64,000 bases of DNA from Balneola sp. Lineage in GTDB: Bacteria; Bacteroidota; Rhodothermia; Balneolales; Balneolaceae. Made by a program: the position numbers and the translations under genes. Below the pieces are notes generated by a model that saw nothing but the letters and a program-made list of their open reading frames with translations, made no database searches and was not told the DNA's origin. The stretch is taken from positions 1 through 64,000 of the forward strand of contig JAEPPZ010000013.1 in the NCBI GenBank assembly GCA_017640785.1. The letters are read 5' to 3'. Below, one piece after another: positions 44,374 through 53,219 of the stretch. Within the stretch, counting starts at the first letter, position 1. Each line of letters opens with the position of its first letter.

Positions 44374-44472
44374 AATTTTATTTATTAGTTTGTTGTAACA
44401 TATAGCCAATCCATATATTTGAACAATAGCGGTAAAGTCAGTAATTCCTTTCAGATAAGCAAAAACAAAAAA

Positions 44473-45114
44473 CTAATCCTTCTCCCTCAACAAAAACCAA
44501 GTTCCACTAGCTAGAAGTGCGCCTATGATTGGTGCAACGATATACATCCAAAGATGAGTTAGATTTCCCGAGACGATTGCAGGGGCGATGGAGCGGGCGG
44601 GATTCATGCTTGCACCGGTAATCGGTCCGGCGAACATGGCTTCAAGTAGAACCACAAAACCCACAGCCAATCCGGTGAATTCAGTGACGGCTTTGTTTTG
44701 ACTTACAAACAAGATCACCACCATCAAAAAGTAGGTAAGAATGATTTCCAGAATAAAAGTTTGGTGCCAGTCTCCGGCCGGGAGGGTAGCGCCTAATCCT
44801 TCATGTTCCTGAAACAGAAAGGCTAAGATTACGGAAGCAAAAATGGCTCCCCCAATCTGAGCAATGATATAGGGAGCAACCTGCTTTTCATTAAACCGAT
44901 CGGTGACTGCAAAAGCAATGGAAACCGCAGGATTGATATGCGCTCCGGAAATTTTACCAAAGGCGTAGATCATCGCCGTAACGATCAATCCAAAAGTAAT
45001 GGCTACTCCAACATGCGTTACCGTTCCTCCGGTTACATCATTGATCACAATGGCTCCGGTTCCACAAAAAACTAAAGCGAAAGTTCCGATGAATTCAGCA
45101 AAATATTTTCTCAT
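44473..45114 (-). CDS. MIP family channel (aquaporin) in the arsenic cluster
   Basis: The 213-residue protein has six membrane helices and both pore motifs: SGAHINPAVSIAF (first NPA) and GASMNPARSIAPAI (second NPA). It is coupled by a 4-base overlap to the arsC-like gene upstream. In Sinorhizobium an aquaglyceroporin in an ars operon (AqpS) lets arsenite leave the cell after arsenate reduction, and the same role is inferred here because no ArsB or Acr3 pump gene is present in the cluster. Confidence 0.88.
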   Translation of the reverse strand: MRKYFAEFIGTFALVFCGTGAIVINDVTGGTVTHVGVAITFGLIVTAMIYAFGKISGAHINPAVSIAFAVTDRFNEKQVAPYIIAQIGGAIFASVILAFLFQEHEGLGATLPAGDWHQTFILEIILTYFLMVVILFVSQNKAVTEFTGLAVGFVVLLEAMFAGPITGASMNPARSIAPAIVSGNLTHLWMYIVAPIIGALLASGTWFLLREKD

Positions 45115-45755
45115 TTCAACTCTACATTACTCATTACAAATAGCATTTCTGTACCGATCTGCTTACAGCGCGCATCGTATTTTGCATCCTGAAGATCAGT
45201 TCCGTCAAAGGCTTTGGGGTCTTTGAAAGGAAGAGACAGTCTGAAATCTGTTCCCGGCACAAAAGGGCATCCTTGATCAGCTTCAGAACACACCATAATG
45301 GCAGCGAATTCTTTAGTCGGATTCGGAGCTTCATCAAACCGGGTTGAGAAAGCTTTATATGCTTCCATTTCCGCTTTCCAGGAAATATTATAAACCGGGT
45401 TGGAGGCGTCGGTATCTTCGGCTTCTACCTTAAATCCGGCTCTTCGAACTGCGTTAACTGCATTTGGATGAAAAGCGGTGGCTTCGGTTCCACCTGAAAA
45501 AGTTTCGATCTCAGGAAGTCCGTAATGATCGGCTCCAACAGCTAACCACAACTGCCCCAAATGACTTCTTCTGGAATTATGTGTGCAAATGATAATTGCT
45601 TTCGGAGTTTGATTCGAATTCCATTTTCCCGAAAGATATTCACTCAAAGAACGCAATTTGTCTTTTCGCTCTTCCGGGATGAAATCAAAGTTCTGTTCCA
45701 GTTCTTTGGTGTAGCTCAATAGCTCATCAAAAAGGGGAGATGTAATTGTAGTCAT
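45111..45755 (-). CDS. Arsenate reductase-like low-molecular-weight phosphatase
   Basis: The 214-residue protein has the P-loop IICTHNSRRSHLGQLW with Cys57 and Arg63 (C-x5-R) and NxxxxH-type spacing, as in LMW-PTP/ArsC-thioredoxin family proteins. Further cysteines occur in MVCSEADQGCPFV and near the C-terminus (DARCKQ), which could pass electrons in arsenate reduction. The length is greater than the 130-140 residues of classic ArsC and fits the Bacteroidota 'protein-tyrosine-phosphatase' form in ars clusters. It is placed between DUF6428 and the aquaporin. Confidence 0.85.
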   Translation of the reverse strand: MTTITSPLFDELLSYTKELEQNFDFIPEERKDKLRSLSEYLSGKWNSNQTPKAIIICTHNSRRSHLGQLWLAVGADHYGLPEIETFSGGTEATAFHPNAVNAVRRAGFKVEAEDTDASNPVYNISWKAEMEAYKAFSTRFDEAPNPTKEFAAIMVCSEADQGCPFVPGTDFRLSLPFKDPKAFDGTDLQDAKYDARCKQIGTEMLFVMSNVELK

Positions 45756-45773
45756 TTTCAGATCATTAACAGA

Positions 45774-46241
45774 TTAACAGCAACCACTTCCGGGGGCACA
45801 GCACTCAGCTGTTTGAAGCTCGGATAGTTTAACTTTTGGTTTGGAAGCTGGGATGCCGCAATTTTCTTTAGCCAGACAATCAGTCGCTTTGGTAGTAAGT
45901 AGGAAATTAGTTCCGTCAAAATCGAGCCCGTATTTGCCAATGGTTTCGCCCTGATATTCTACTTCGATGTCAAGATCAGGAAGTCCTAAGGTTTTTTCTG
46001 ATAGCTCAATGATGTGTAACAGTTTTTCAGGGTGGATGCGGTGATCGTAATCGTTGGCACTCCACAACTGAAAGTTGATCACTTCCTCATTTCTGAGTGT
46101 TCCACCGCAGTCGATAAAGTTCTTCGTGATCATACCGACTTCGGTCACGTGAAAATGTCTTGGCACTAACTCGCCATTCGGTAATTGGAAGGTGATAGAT
46201 TCCAGGTCGACAAGAGTGCGTTTAATTTGAGATAATTTCAT
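45774..46241 (-). CDS. DUF6428 family protein with cysteine-rich C-terminus
   Basis: The 155-residue soluble protein matches the DUF6428 family: LSQIKRTLVDLESITFQLPNG, VPRHFHVTEVGMITKNFIDCGG, FQLWSANDYDHRIHPEKL and ETIGKYGLDFDG. The C-terminal half has CLAKENCGIP and ends AECCAPGSGCC, five of its last eleven residues being Cys or flanking them. Such a thiol cluster could bind arsenite. The family is common in arsR-arsC clusters, but its biochemistry is not known to me. Confidence 0.82.
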   Translation of the reverse strand: MKLSQIKRTLVDLESITFQLPNGELVPRHFHVTEVGMITKNFIDCGGTLRNEEVINFQLWSANDYDHRIHPEKLLHIIELSEKTLGLPDLDIEVEYQGETIGKYGLDFDGTNFLLTTKATDCLAKENCGIPASKPKVKLSELQTAECCAPGSGCC

Positions 46242-46265
46242 GATTCTGTTTTGATGAGTTTAAAG

Positions 46266-46601
46266 CTAGCAGCAGTTTAAGTTCGTTCCGTTTATATCCT
46301 GATCCAGAAATTGAGTAATGATCGATTTCATCTCTGACCAGTTTTCTTTGTTTATGCAATAGCACACACTGGTTCCTTCAATATTTCCTTGGATAAGCCC
46401 GAGATTCTTCAGCTCTTTTAAATGTTGAGAGATCGTAGGCTGGGCGAGACCAATTTCTTCAACCAAGTCACCGCATATGCAGGAATTGGTAGAAAATAAT
46501 TGTTGGAGTATGGCAACGCGGGCAGGATGAGCAAAGGCTTTTGCAAACACTGCGATCTTGTTTTGTTGCTCTGTAAAAATTTCGGTTTTGGTAAGTCCCA
46601 T
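46266..46601 (-). CDS. arsR: ArsR family metalloregulator
   Basis: The 111-residue winged-helix repressor has NSCICGDLVEEIGLAQPTISQHLKELK. The CxC pair precedes the DNA-recognition helix, a variant of the As(III)-sensing ELCVCDL motif. The C-terminus carries another CC pair (NLNCC). It should repress the ars cluster until arsenite binds. The gene is first in the operon, 24 bases before DUF6428. Confidence 0.93.
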   Translation of the reverse strand: MGLTKTEIFTEQQNKIAVFAKAFAHPARVAILQQLFSTNSCICGDLVEEIGLAQPTISQHLKELKNLGLIQGNIEGTSVCYCINKENWSEMKSIITQFLDQDINGTNLNCC

Positions 46602-46933
46602 TACATTTCTATTTGTTCATTGCAATATTACGATTAATAAAATTTTATTCCAACAAGTAATTTCTGATTCAAAAAAAATAATCGAATCGAGGCAATCTGT
46701 ATTTAGAAACCTTATCTTAAAACAGAGTTTGATTTTAAACATTAGATTGAAATTAATTCCAAGGTCATTCCACGGTGAATGCCTGGAATCTAGATCTCAT
46801 ATTTGGCACTAATTGTTTTTAAATTCAATCCAGATTCCTGCCTGCGCAGGAATGACGAAATAGTGACATCTTGAGCAATTACTAAGATCGAATTCATGTC
46901 TCAAACATTTGAAAAACTAAACTAACTACTTTT
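46602..46933. promoter_or_regulatory. Divergent arsR/purB intergenic region with repeat fragments
   Basis: This 332-base spacer separates divergent genes and must hold the ars and purB promoters. It contains a repeat-like CAGATTCCTGCCTGCGCAGG hairpin (46831-46850) followed by AATGACG. The AT-rich ATATTACGATTAATAAAATTTTATT block at about 46626-46650 is the most likely area for an ArsR operator, but no clear dyad could be fixed. Confidence 0.4.
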
Positions 46934-48226
46934 ATGATATCCCGATATTCCCGCAAAGAAATGGAAGACATTTGGACGGAAGAAAATCAATTTCAAGCCT
47001 GGTTGGAGGTTGAACTTGCAGCGTGTTGGGCATGGGCTAAGTTGGGAACTATCCCTATGGAAGATGTGGACAAGTTGTATGAAAAAGCATCTTTCAAATT
47101 GGAGAGAATAAAAGAGATCGAAGCCAAAACCCGTCACGATGTGGTGGCCTTTACGCGCGCGGTATCGGAAACGCTGGGCGAAGAAAAAAAATGGATCCAT
47201 TACGGATTGACTTCCACGGATGTGGTAGACACAGCTTGGGGAGTTCGCCTAAAGCAAGCCAATAAGCTTATCAAAGAAGATCTTGAAAGAATTATTTCAG
47301 TTCTTGGTGAAAAGGCAAAGGCTCATAAGTACACTGTGATGATGGGCAGAACGCATGGAATTCATGCGGAGCCAACTACTTTCGGATTGAAGTGCGCACT
47401 TTGGTATGCAGAGATGAAAAGAAATTTAGAGCGCTTCGAAAAAGCAGCTGCTGATGTTGAATTCGGAAAACTGTCCGGTTCGGTAGGAACTTTTGCTAAC
47501 ATTCCTCCTGAAGTAGAACAGTACACCTGCGAAAAATTAGGATTAACTCCTGCTCCGATATCAACCCAGACCTTACAGCGAGACAGACACGCTTTTTACA
47601 TATCAACTTTAGCTTTGATCGGTTCAACAATGGAAAAAATGGCGGTGGAAGTTCGTCATTTGCAACGTAGTGAAGTTCGTGAAGCTGAGGAAGCATTCAG
47701 AAAAGGGCAGAAGGGATCTTCATCTATGCCGCATAAAAGAAACCCGATCAGCTCTGAGAATATTACAGGCTGTGCAAGAGTACTTCGTGGATATATGGTC
47801 ACCGCTTTCGAAAATATCCCACTTTGGCACGAACGTGATATTTCACATTCATCTGCGGAGCGTATCATTCTTCCGGATGCAACTACATTACTGGATTACA
47901 TGCTTTCACGTTTTTCTAATGTGATCGAGAATCTGGTGGTGTTTGAGGAGAATATGGAAGCTAATATCTGGAAAACACAGGGATTGGTATTTTCTCAACG
48001 TATTCTGAATAAACTGATCGACAAGGGCATCAACAGAGAAGAAGCATACGATGCTGTTCAACCACTGGCGATGGAATCGTGGGAAAATCAAAAGCTGTTC
48101 CGCCCTTTGATCGAAAGTGATGAGTTTATTTCATCACAACTCAGCAAAGAAGAGATCGAAGATGCTTTTGATCTGAAACATCACACCAGAAATGTAGATG
48201 TTATTTTTGAAAGGGTGGGGTTGTAA
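46934..48226 (+). CDS. purB: Adenylosuccinate lyase
   Basis: PurB cleaves SAICAR and adenylosuccinate in purine synthesis. The 430-residue protein opens [19 protein letters not shown] and has [39 protein letters not shown] and the signature loop [12 protein letters not shown]. Catalytic His in THG and Ser in the signature are in place. It is cytoplasmic and homotetrameric in known members. It stands alone with 190-base spacers lacking other purine genes. Confidence 0.97.
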   Translation: MISRYSRKEMEDIWTEENQFQAWLEVELAACWAWAKLGTIPMEDVDKLYEKASFKLERIKEIEAKTRHDVVAFTRAVSETLGEEKKWIHYGLTSTDVVDTAWGVRLKQANKLIKEDLERIISVLGEKAKAHKYTVMMGRTHGIHAEPTTFGLKCALWYAEMKRNLERFEKAAADVEFGKLSGSVGTFANIPPEVEQYTCEKLGLTPAPISTQTLQRDRHAFYISTLALIGSTMEKMAVEVRHLQRSEVREAEEAFRKGQKGSSSMPHKRNPISSENITGCARVLRGYMVTAFENIPLWHERDISHSSAERIILPDATTLLDYMLSRFSNVIENLVVFEENMEANIWKTQGLVFSQRILNKLIDKGINREEAYDAVQPLAMESWENQKLFRPLIESDEFISSQLSKEEIEDAFDLKHHTRNVDVIFERVGL

Positions 48227-48418
48227 TAATCAAACAATAAGCACTCAAGCTAAGGCAGGGATCAAGCTGAGTTTTAAAATTTCTACTCAAAAAACCACTT
48301 ACTTTTGGATTCAAAGAGTATTCCCAACATATCTATACTCATAAGACAAAAAAATTAGAGGATTAAAATTCATGTAAAGCCGTCGATAAGGTTAGTAAAT
48401 TCATCAAGTAAATTTTTT

Positions 48419-49486
48419 ATGGACAGCAAATTATCATTCTATAGTCTTATAAGTAAATTAAAATGGCCAAAAGGTTATACAGGAAAAATATTTCTGATAG
48501 CTTTTATCGGAACACATATCCCGTTAATTGGTCTCTTCATTTACCTTACTATTTATTTTCCGGTTGAAGAAAGAGTTTCTATTCTTCTTGTTGTATTAGC
48601 TGCAACAGTGGTTGGAGCTTCCGTAACGCTGTATTTTATTTTTCGTTTACTTGCACCCATTTTAATGACTAATAAAGCGGTCATTAAATATAATTCTGAT
48701 AAAAAGATCCCGGCATTACCAAAGCATTTTGAAGATGAAGCGGGATTGCTAATGGCTAATACTCAAAAGTGTATAGAGGAACTTGATGATCTTTTAAAGT
48801 TGAAAAACCGTTTAATAGCTATGGTTTCTCATGATTCTAAAACGCCAATTGGATCTATAAAAATAGCAAATGAGTTGATCAGAGGTGAACTACAGGGAGA
48901 TGATCCTGACTTGAAAGATATTTTCAAGTACATAGAGTTGATCGAGATCAGTGCTGATAGTCATGCAAGGTTTTTGGATAATATGCTTACTCTGGCCAGA
49001 TTTGATGACGGAGAAATTCATGTAAATAAAAGAGAAGTAACTCCCGAAGATATTTTCAACAAGCTGGCAAAGAACCATAGAATCTATTTCGAAATGAAAG
49101 GGATTGAGTTTATAACAAACTCAGATCTTCCTAATGGGTCAAAAATTAATGTTGATGTAGAGAAGATGATCTCTGTTTTAAACAATTTAATTCAGAACTC
49201 AATTAAGTTTACCAAACAGGATGGAAAGATCGAGGTCGATCTTAAGGAGAAAAAGGGCAAATATTTAATTACAGTTAAAGACAATGGAGTCGGAATAGCT
49301 GAAGCTCAAAAGGAAACTATTTTTAATGCATTTTCTGATTCATCTGAAGGAACAAAAAATGAAATTGGATCAGGTTTAGGTCTTTGGATCGTAAAGGTAT
49401 TTACCGAATTGCACAAAGGTGAAATCAGTTTTGAAAGCGAAGAAGGGAAGGGCACAACCTTTACGTTATCGCTTCCAAAGACTTAA
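48419..49486 (+). CDS. Sensor histidine kinase (orphan)
   Basis: The 355-residue kinase has two membrane helices (about residues 22-47 and 53-80) with almost no periplasmic loop, so it probably senses the membrane or an intracellular signal. A coiled segment leads to the HisKA box with His138 in MVSHDSKTPIGSI, where a serine replaces the usual Leu/Phe. The HATPase domain is complete: NNLIQNSIKFTK (N box), VKDNGVGI (G1) and GSGLGLWIVK (G2). No response regulator is adjacent, so its partner is elsewhere. It is convergent with menE, 8 bases away. Confidence 0.92.
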   Translation: MDSKLSFYSLISKLKWPKGYTGKIFLIAFIGTHIPLIGLFIYLTIYFPVEERVSILLVVLAATVVGASVTLYFIFRLLAPILMTNKAVIKYNSDKKIPALPKHFEDEAGLLMANTQKCIEELDDLLKLKNRLIAMVSHDSKTPIGSIKIANELIRGELQGDDPDLKDIFKYIELIEISADSHARFLDNMLTLARFDDGEIHVNKREVTPEDIFNKLAKNHRIYFEMKGIEFITNSDLPNGSKINVDVEKMISVLNNLIQNSIKFTKQDGKIEVDLKEKKGKYLITVKDNGVGIAEAQKETIFNAFSDSSEGTKNEIGSGLGLWIVKVFTELHKGEISFESEEGKGTTFTLSLPKT

Positions 49487-49494
49487 TAATTAAT

Positions 49495-50985
49495 TCACTT
49501 TTTTATGATCTGTTGAGCAAGTTCCCATCTTTTCACCTTGCCCATTACTGTTTTTGGTAATTTATCTACTACAACTAATTCTTTAGGGATTTTGAAATCG
49601 GTGAGTTCTGAAGAAAGCATTTTCTTCATTTCATTAATGTCAGGAGTTTGACCATTTAATAAAGTAATAACTGCAGTAACTTTTTGACCCCATTCTTCAT
49701 CAGGAATTCCTATTACAACCGCTTCTTTTATAAGTGGTAAGCGTTGAATTGCTTCTTCAACTTCAACAGGATTTACATTTTCTCCGCCGGTGATGATCAG
49801 ATCTTCCCTTCTTGATTCTATAAAAAGCTGATCAAATCCATTTAGATGACCATAATCTCCGGTTTTAAACCAATTGTTTTTATCAAATACATCAGAATTT
49901 TCATCCATATCATAATAACCATCGAAAACCTGAGGCCCCTTCAGCCATATCATGCCCGACTGATTTTTCCCTAATACTTTTCCTTTGTTGTCTCTTATTT
50001 GTAATTCATTAGGAGGGAATGGCTTGCCCACACTTTTAAGTGGTGTATACATCCCGGATGGAGTAGTCATTGCATTGGTTACAATCTGTGCACAAGTTTC
50101 GGTCATTCCATAACTGGAAACGATCGGGATACCTCTTTCAACCGATCTTTTCAGCAATTGTTGAGTAGTTGGTCCACCTCCCAGTAATATAGCTTTGAAA
50201 TCCCTGTGGGTTTTAAATAAAGGATTCTTTAAAAGTCGGGAAAGCATTGTTGGTACAAGTGATGCTGCCTGAAATCTGGGGTTTTCAGAAAGAAACTCAG
50301 TTACCATTTCCTCATTGAAACGCCCCATTCTGTAAATAGCTGAACCATAGAGTAATGATCTGAATATTATAGAAATTCCACCTACATGGTTCAGTGGAAG
50401 GCATAAAAGCCAAAAATGATTAGGCTCAGGCTGAAAGTTTTTTGCAGATGCTTTTGCTGCTGAGATCATCTGTCGTCTTTTCAGAGGTACTATCTTAGAC
50501 TTGCCGGTAGTGCCTGAAGTCAGGAAATATCCGAAAATGGAACTCTCTTTGATTTTGGATGGAGCAGGTAGGTCCAGTTCTCTGATATCGAAAGTGAATG
50601 CATTCAGAAAGAAGTTCTCATCCATATGAACAACATCTTCACCTGAAAGTCTGTTTCGGTTTGCTGTATCACAAAAGATCAGTGAAGGACTTAATTCCTG
50701 AACTATAGCCTCAAGTTCTTTTTGAGAAAGCTTAGGGCTTAAAGGGATGATAGGTATTCCCAGATTCCATGCGGCAGCAATGGAAAATATCAACAAGTCA
50801 GAAGATTCAGACAAAAAAGCGATCGGCCATTTAATGGAATCAGATTTTTGTTTGATGATATCAAGGAAAAACCCGGTAAATCTTTCCAGATCGCTATAGG
50901 TATACATTCCATGTTCGGAAGTCAAAAAAACCTTTTGAGGTTCTGATTTTCCGAATTCAAACATATGTAATCTAGACTTAAACAC
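49495..50985 (-). CDS. menE: o-Succinylbenzoate-CoA ligase
   Basis: MenE activates o-succinylbenzoate with CoA in menaquinone synthesis. The 496-residue ANL-family enzyme has the P-loop YFLTSGTTGKSKIVPLKR, VSSYGMTETCAQ, WFKTGDYGHLN, ESRREDLIITGGENV and PKTVMGKVKRWEL with the catalytic lysine. The start is GTG at 50985, 3 bases after the menC stop; an ATG seven codons later has no better ribosome site. It is the last gene of a menA-menC-menE operon. Confidence 0.9.
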   Translation of the reverse strand: MFKSRLHMFEFGKSEPQKVFLTSEHGMYTYSDLERFTGFFLDIIKQKSDSIKWPIAFLSESSDLLIFSIAAAWNLGIPIIPLSPKLSQKELEAIVQELSPSLIFCDTANRNRLSGEDVVHMDENFFLNAFTFDIRELDLPAPSKIKESSIFGYFLTSGTTGKSKIVPLKRRQMISAAKASAKNFQPEPNHFWLLCLPLNHVGGISIIFRSLLYGSAIYRMGRFNEEMVTEFLSENPRFQAASLVPTMLSRLLKNPLFKTHRDFKAILLGGGPTTQQLLKRSVERGIPIVSSYGMTETCAQIVTNAMTTPSGMYTPLKSVGKPFPPNELQIRDNKGKVLGKNQSGMIWLKGPQVFDGYYDMDENSDVFDKNNWFKTGDYGHLNGFDQLFIESRREDLIITGGENVNPVEVEEAIQRLPLIKEAVVIGIPDEEWGQKVTAVITLLNGQTPDINEMKKMLSSELTDFKIPKELVVVDKLPKTVMGKVKRWELAQQIIKK

Positions 50986-50988
50986 TAT

Positions 50989-52062
50989 TTATTTAATCTC
51001 TTTCAAGTATTTATAATTCAAATCAATTCCAATACCCGGTTTGTCAGGAATAACATAAGAACCCGAATTTATCTCATTATCATCATTCAGATCGTGTGAT
51101 AAAAGTGAACCCGTTGCTAATCCGTGCGCATATTTTTTTGCGCCCCAACCCAGTGCTAAAATTGCCGTAATTATCCTTCCTATTTTACTTTCTAAAGATG
51201 TGGTAAACACCATATCAATATAATGAGAGTTTGCCTGTTGCTTTGTTACGTAAATTTCCGAAAAACTACCGATCATCATTGGTTTTAAAACGAAAACATC
51301 AAACCCATTTTGCACTGATAGTACCCCGGCATCTTTTTTGTTCCGAATAGATTCGTCCGCAGCTAATTTAATTGATGTTTCCTTTTTAAGAAGGCTCAGT
51401 TTATCAATTTCTTTAGTGATTAATGGCTCTTCGCAGTATTCAATATTTAAAGGCTCAAGTTGTGATAGGTTTGAAACGGCTTCATCAAAACTCCATGATT
51501 GATTGCAATCTATTCTGATCTGAATTGAAGAGTGTTCAGATCTTAAGGCTTTAAGAAGTTGGAATTCATTTTCGAAGTCTCTGCCAACTTTAACTTTGAG
51601 AGTTTTAAAACCATTTTGAATCATCTTTTTTGCTCTGCTCAGTGATAATCTTACATCTTTTATACTCAATACTGCATTTGAAGGTATTATTGATGTAGAC
51701 AACTCAGGAAATAAGTATTCTGCTAATGAAACACCTTTTTTCTTTGATAAAAAATCATGGTGTAAAGTATCCAATCCAAATTTGAGCGATGGAATATTGT
51801 GTATTTGAGATAACACATAAAAGAACTGAGGGAATTCGCCTTTTATGAGAGCATTTTCTAAGGACTCCTTATTGAGTTGAAGTACTGATACAACCTGGTC
51901 TAAGGTAAATGCAGAAAAGCCGGGCAGAGGAGCTATTTCACCAAATGCCTGAATTCCTTCATGATCAAATTCTAAAATTACACCTTCTCTGAATTCGTAA
52001 TCGGCTCCTGATATAGAAAAGGGAGTCTGAAAAGGAATTTTATAAGTATAAAATTTGAGCAT
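50989..52062 (-). CDS. menC: o-Succinylbenzoate synthase
   Basis: MenC dehydrates SHCHC to o-succinylbenzoate. The 357-residue enolase-superfamily protein has the KVKVGRDFENEF strand with the KxK-type lysine, IRIDCNQSW (metal Asp), EYCEEPL (metal Glu), LAADESI (metal Asp) and VLKPMMIG with the second catalytic lysine. It overlaps menA by one base and menE follows within 3 bases. Muconate-lactonising relatives share these motifs, but the men neighbours settle the assignment. Confidence 0.9.
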   Translation of the reverse strand: MLKFYTYKIPFQTPFSISGADYEFREGVILEFDHEGIQAFGEIAPLPGFSAFTLDQVVSVLQLNKESLENALIKGEFPQFFYVLSQIHNIPSLKFGLDTLHHDFLSKKKGVSLAEYLFPELSTSIIPSNAVLSIKDVRLSLSRAKKMIQNGFKTLKVKVGRDFENEFQLLKALRSEHSSIQIRIDCNQSWSFDEAVSNLSQLEPLNIEYCEEPLITKEIDKLSLLKKETSIKLAADESIRNKKDAGVLSVQNGFDVFVLKPMMIGSFSEIYVTKQQANSHYIDMVFTTSLESKIGRIITAILALGWGAKKYAHGLATGSLLSHDLNDDNEINSGSYVIPDKPGIGIDLNYKYLKEIK

Positions 52063-52946
52063 TATAAGATGATTCCGATAGAAAAAAGTAATCCGAATAA
52101 GGTCATAAATTTGGCAGTCTTCTCAAGCTGTTGATTAAGGTTCCTTTTTTCGGTTTCCGTCCAGATAGTTTTGGTATGTAATAACGCAACTGGGAGGATC
52201 AGAAATGGAAGAAAGATCCACTCACCATAACCAAGCTGATAATAAAAATGAGGAGGAATTGCGAAAGCAAGCATGAGCATGAATGTGTATTCCACTTTAA
52301 GCATTGTTTCGCCGAAAAGTACTCCCAGAGTTTTTTTGCCTGCTATTTTATCTTGTTCAACATCCCTGAGGTTGTTAACCACTAAAATATTAGTGCACAA
52401 AGCTCCTACTGCCAAAGAAGCCCAAAAAGTATCCATCGACCATGCTAAAGCATTAACGTAGTAGGTTGTCATAACTGCAACAATTCCGAAAAATATAAAG
52501 ACAAACAGATCCCCAAGCCCATTGTAACCCAAAGGGAATGGACCACCGGTATAAAGCACACCAAACAACAATGATAACAGACCTATGATCAAGACAACTG
52601 TCCCGCCAATCCAAACTAAATAAAGACCAAATACGAATGCTAAAGCCATACAAATGAAAGTAGCATTCAACATAGTTTTGGGAGAGATCAAGCCTTTTGC
52701 TGTAGCTCGTTCAAACCCTATTCTTTCTTCTGTATCTGCTCCTTTTACAAAGTCGAAATAATCATTAGCAAAATTAGTCCCGATCTGAATTAGAAAAGCA
52801 CAGATAAGAGCAACAGTAGTTGCCATCCAGTTAATAAGTTCATGCTGATAAGCAATAGTAGCACCGACAAGAACGGGAACGAATGCAGCGGCAAGAGTTT
52901 TTGGACGCGCAGCTTCTACCCAAATTTTTAAATTAGATGTGTTCAA
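52062..52946 (-). CDS. menA: 1,4-Dihydroxy-2-naphthoate polyprenyltransferase, TTG start
   Basis: MenA attaches the polyprenyl chain to DHNA in the inner membrane. The 294-residue UbiA-family protein has about nine helices with WVEAARPKTLAAAFVPVLVG, the first aspartate motif NFANDYFDFVKGAD, and NLRDVEQDKIAGKKTLGV (second). The start must be TTG at 52946. An in-frame TAA lies one codon upstream, and no ATG or GTG occurs before the conserved WVEAARPKT block. A weak start would limit expression of the whole men operon. Confidence 0.92.
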   Translation of the reverse strand: MNTSNLKIWVEAARPKTLAAAFVPVLVGATIAYQHELINWMATTVALICAFLIQIGTNFANDYFDFVKGADTEERIGFERATAKGLISPKTMLNATFICMALAFVFGLYLVWIGGTVVLIIGLLSLLFGVLYTGGPFPLGYNGLGDLFVFIFFGIVAVMTTYYVNALAWSMDTFWASLAVGALCTNILVVNNLRDVEQDKIAGKKTLGVLFGETMLKVEYTFMLMLAFAIPPHFYYQLGYGEWIFLPFLILPVALLHTKTIWTETEKRNLNQQLEKTAKFMTLFGLLFSIGIIL

Positions 52947-53219
52947 AAATTAAAAATTACATGAAAATTTATGTGGAAACATTTTGAATATAAGATACCA
53001 CTTTAGTTGAAGCCTAAAAAAGTGAAGTGAAAATCCTATGCCATTAAATTCTTAAGTCTGGAAGCGCTTTTGTTTTTCTAAAACATAATTAAATATGGAT
53101 AATAAATTTACAAACCTTTTTTAATTAATTGTTAATAAAAAAATACCAAAATAATTGAGTCTTATTTGATAAAGAACTTATCTTAAGTCGTTAATTTAAA
53201 TTTCAAAAATCATTACATA
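52947..53219. promoter_or_regulatory. Divergent menA/glnA promoter region
   Basis: This 273-base spacer is very AT-rich and separates the divergent menA and glutamine synthetase genes. It shows no ORF and no strong hairpin. Promoters for both genes must lie here. No confident -35/-10 pair or regulator site could be chosen. Confidence 0.45.

Noticed and set aside
46620-46660. ArsR operator before the ars cluster
   Set aside because: The AT-rich area is suggestive, but no clear 12-2-12 dyad could be aligned, so it was only mentioned in the spacer entry.
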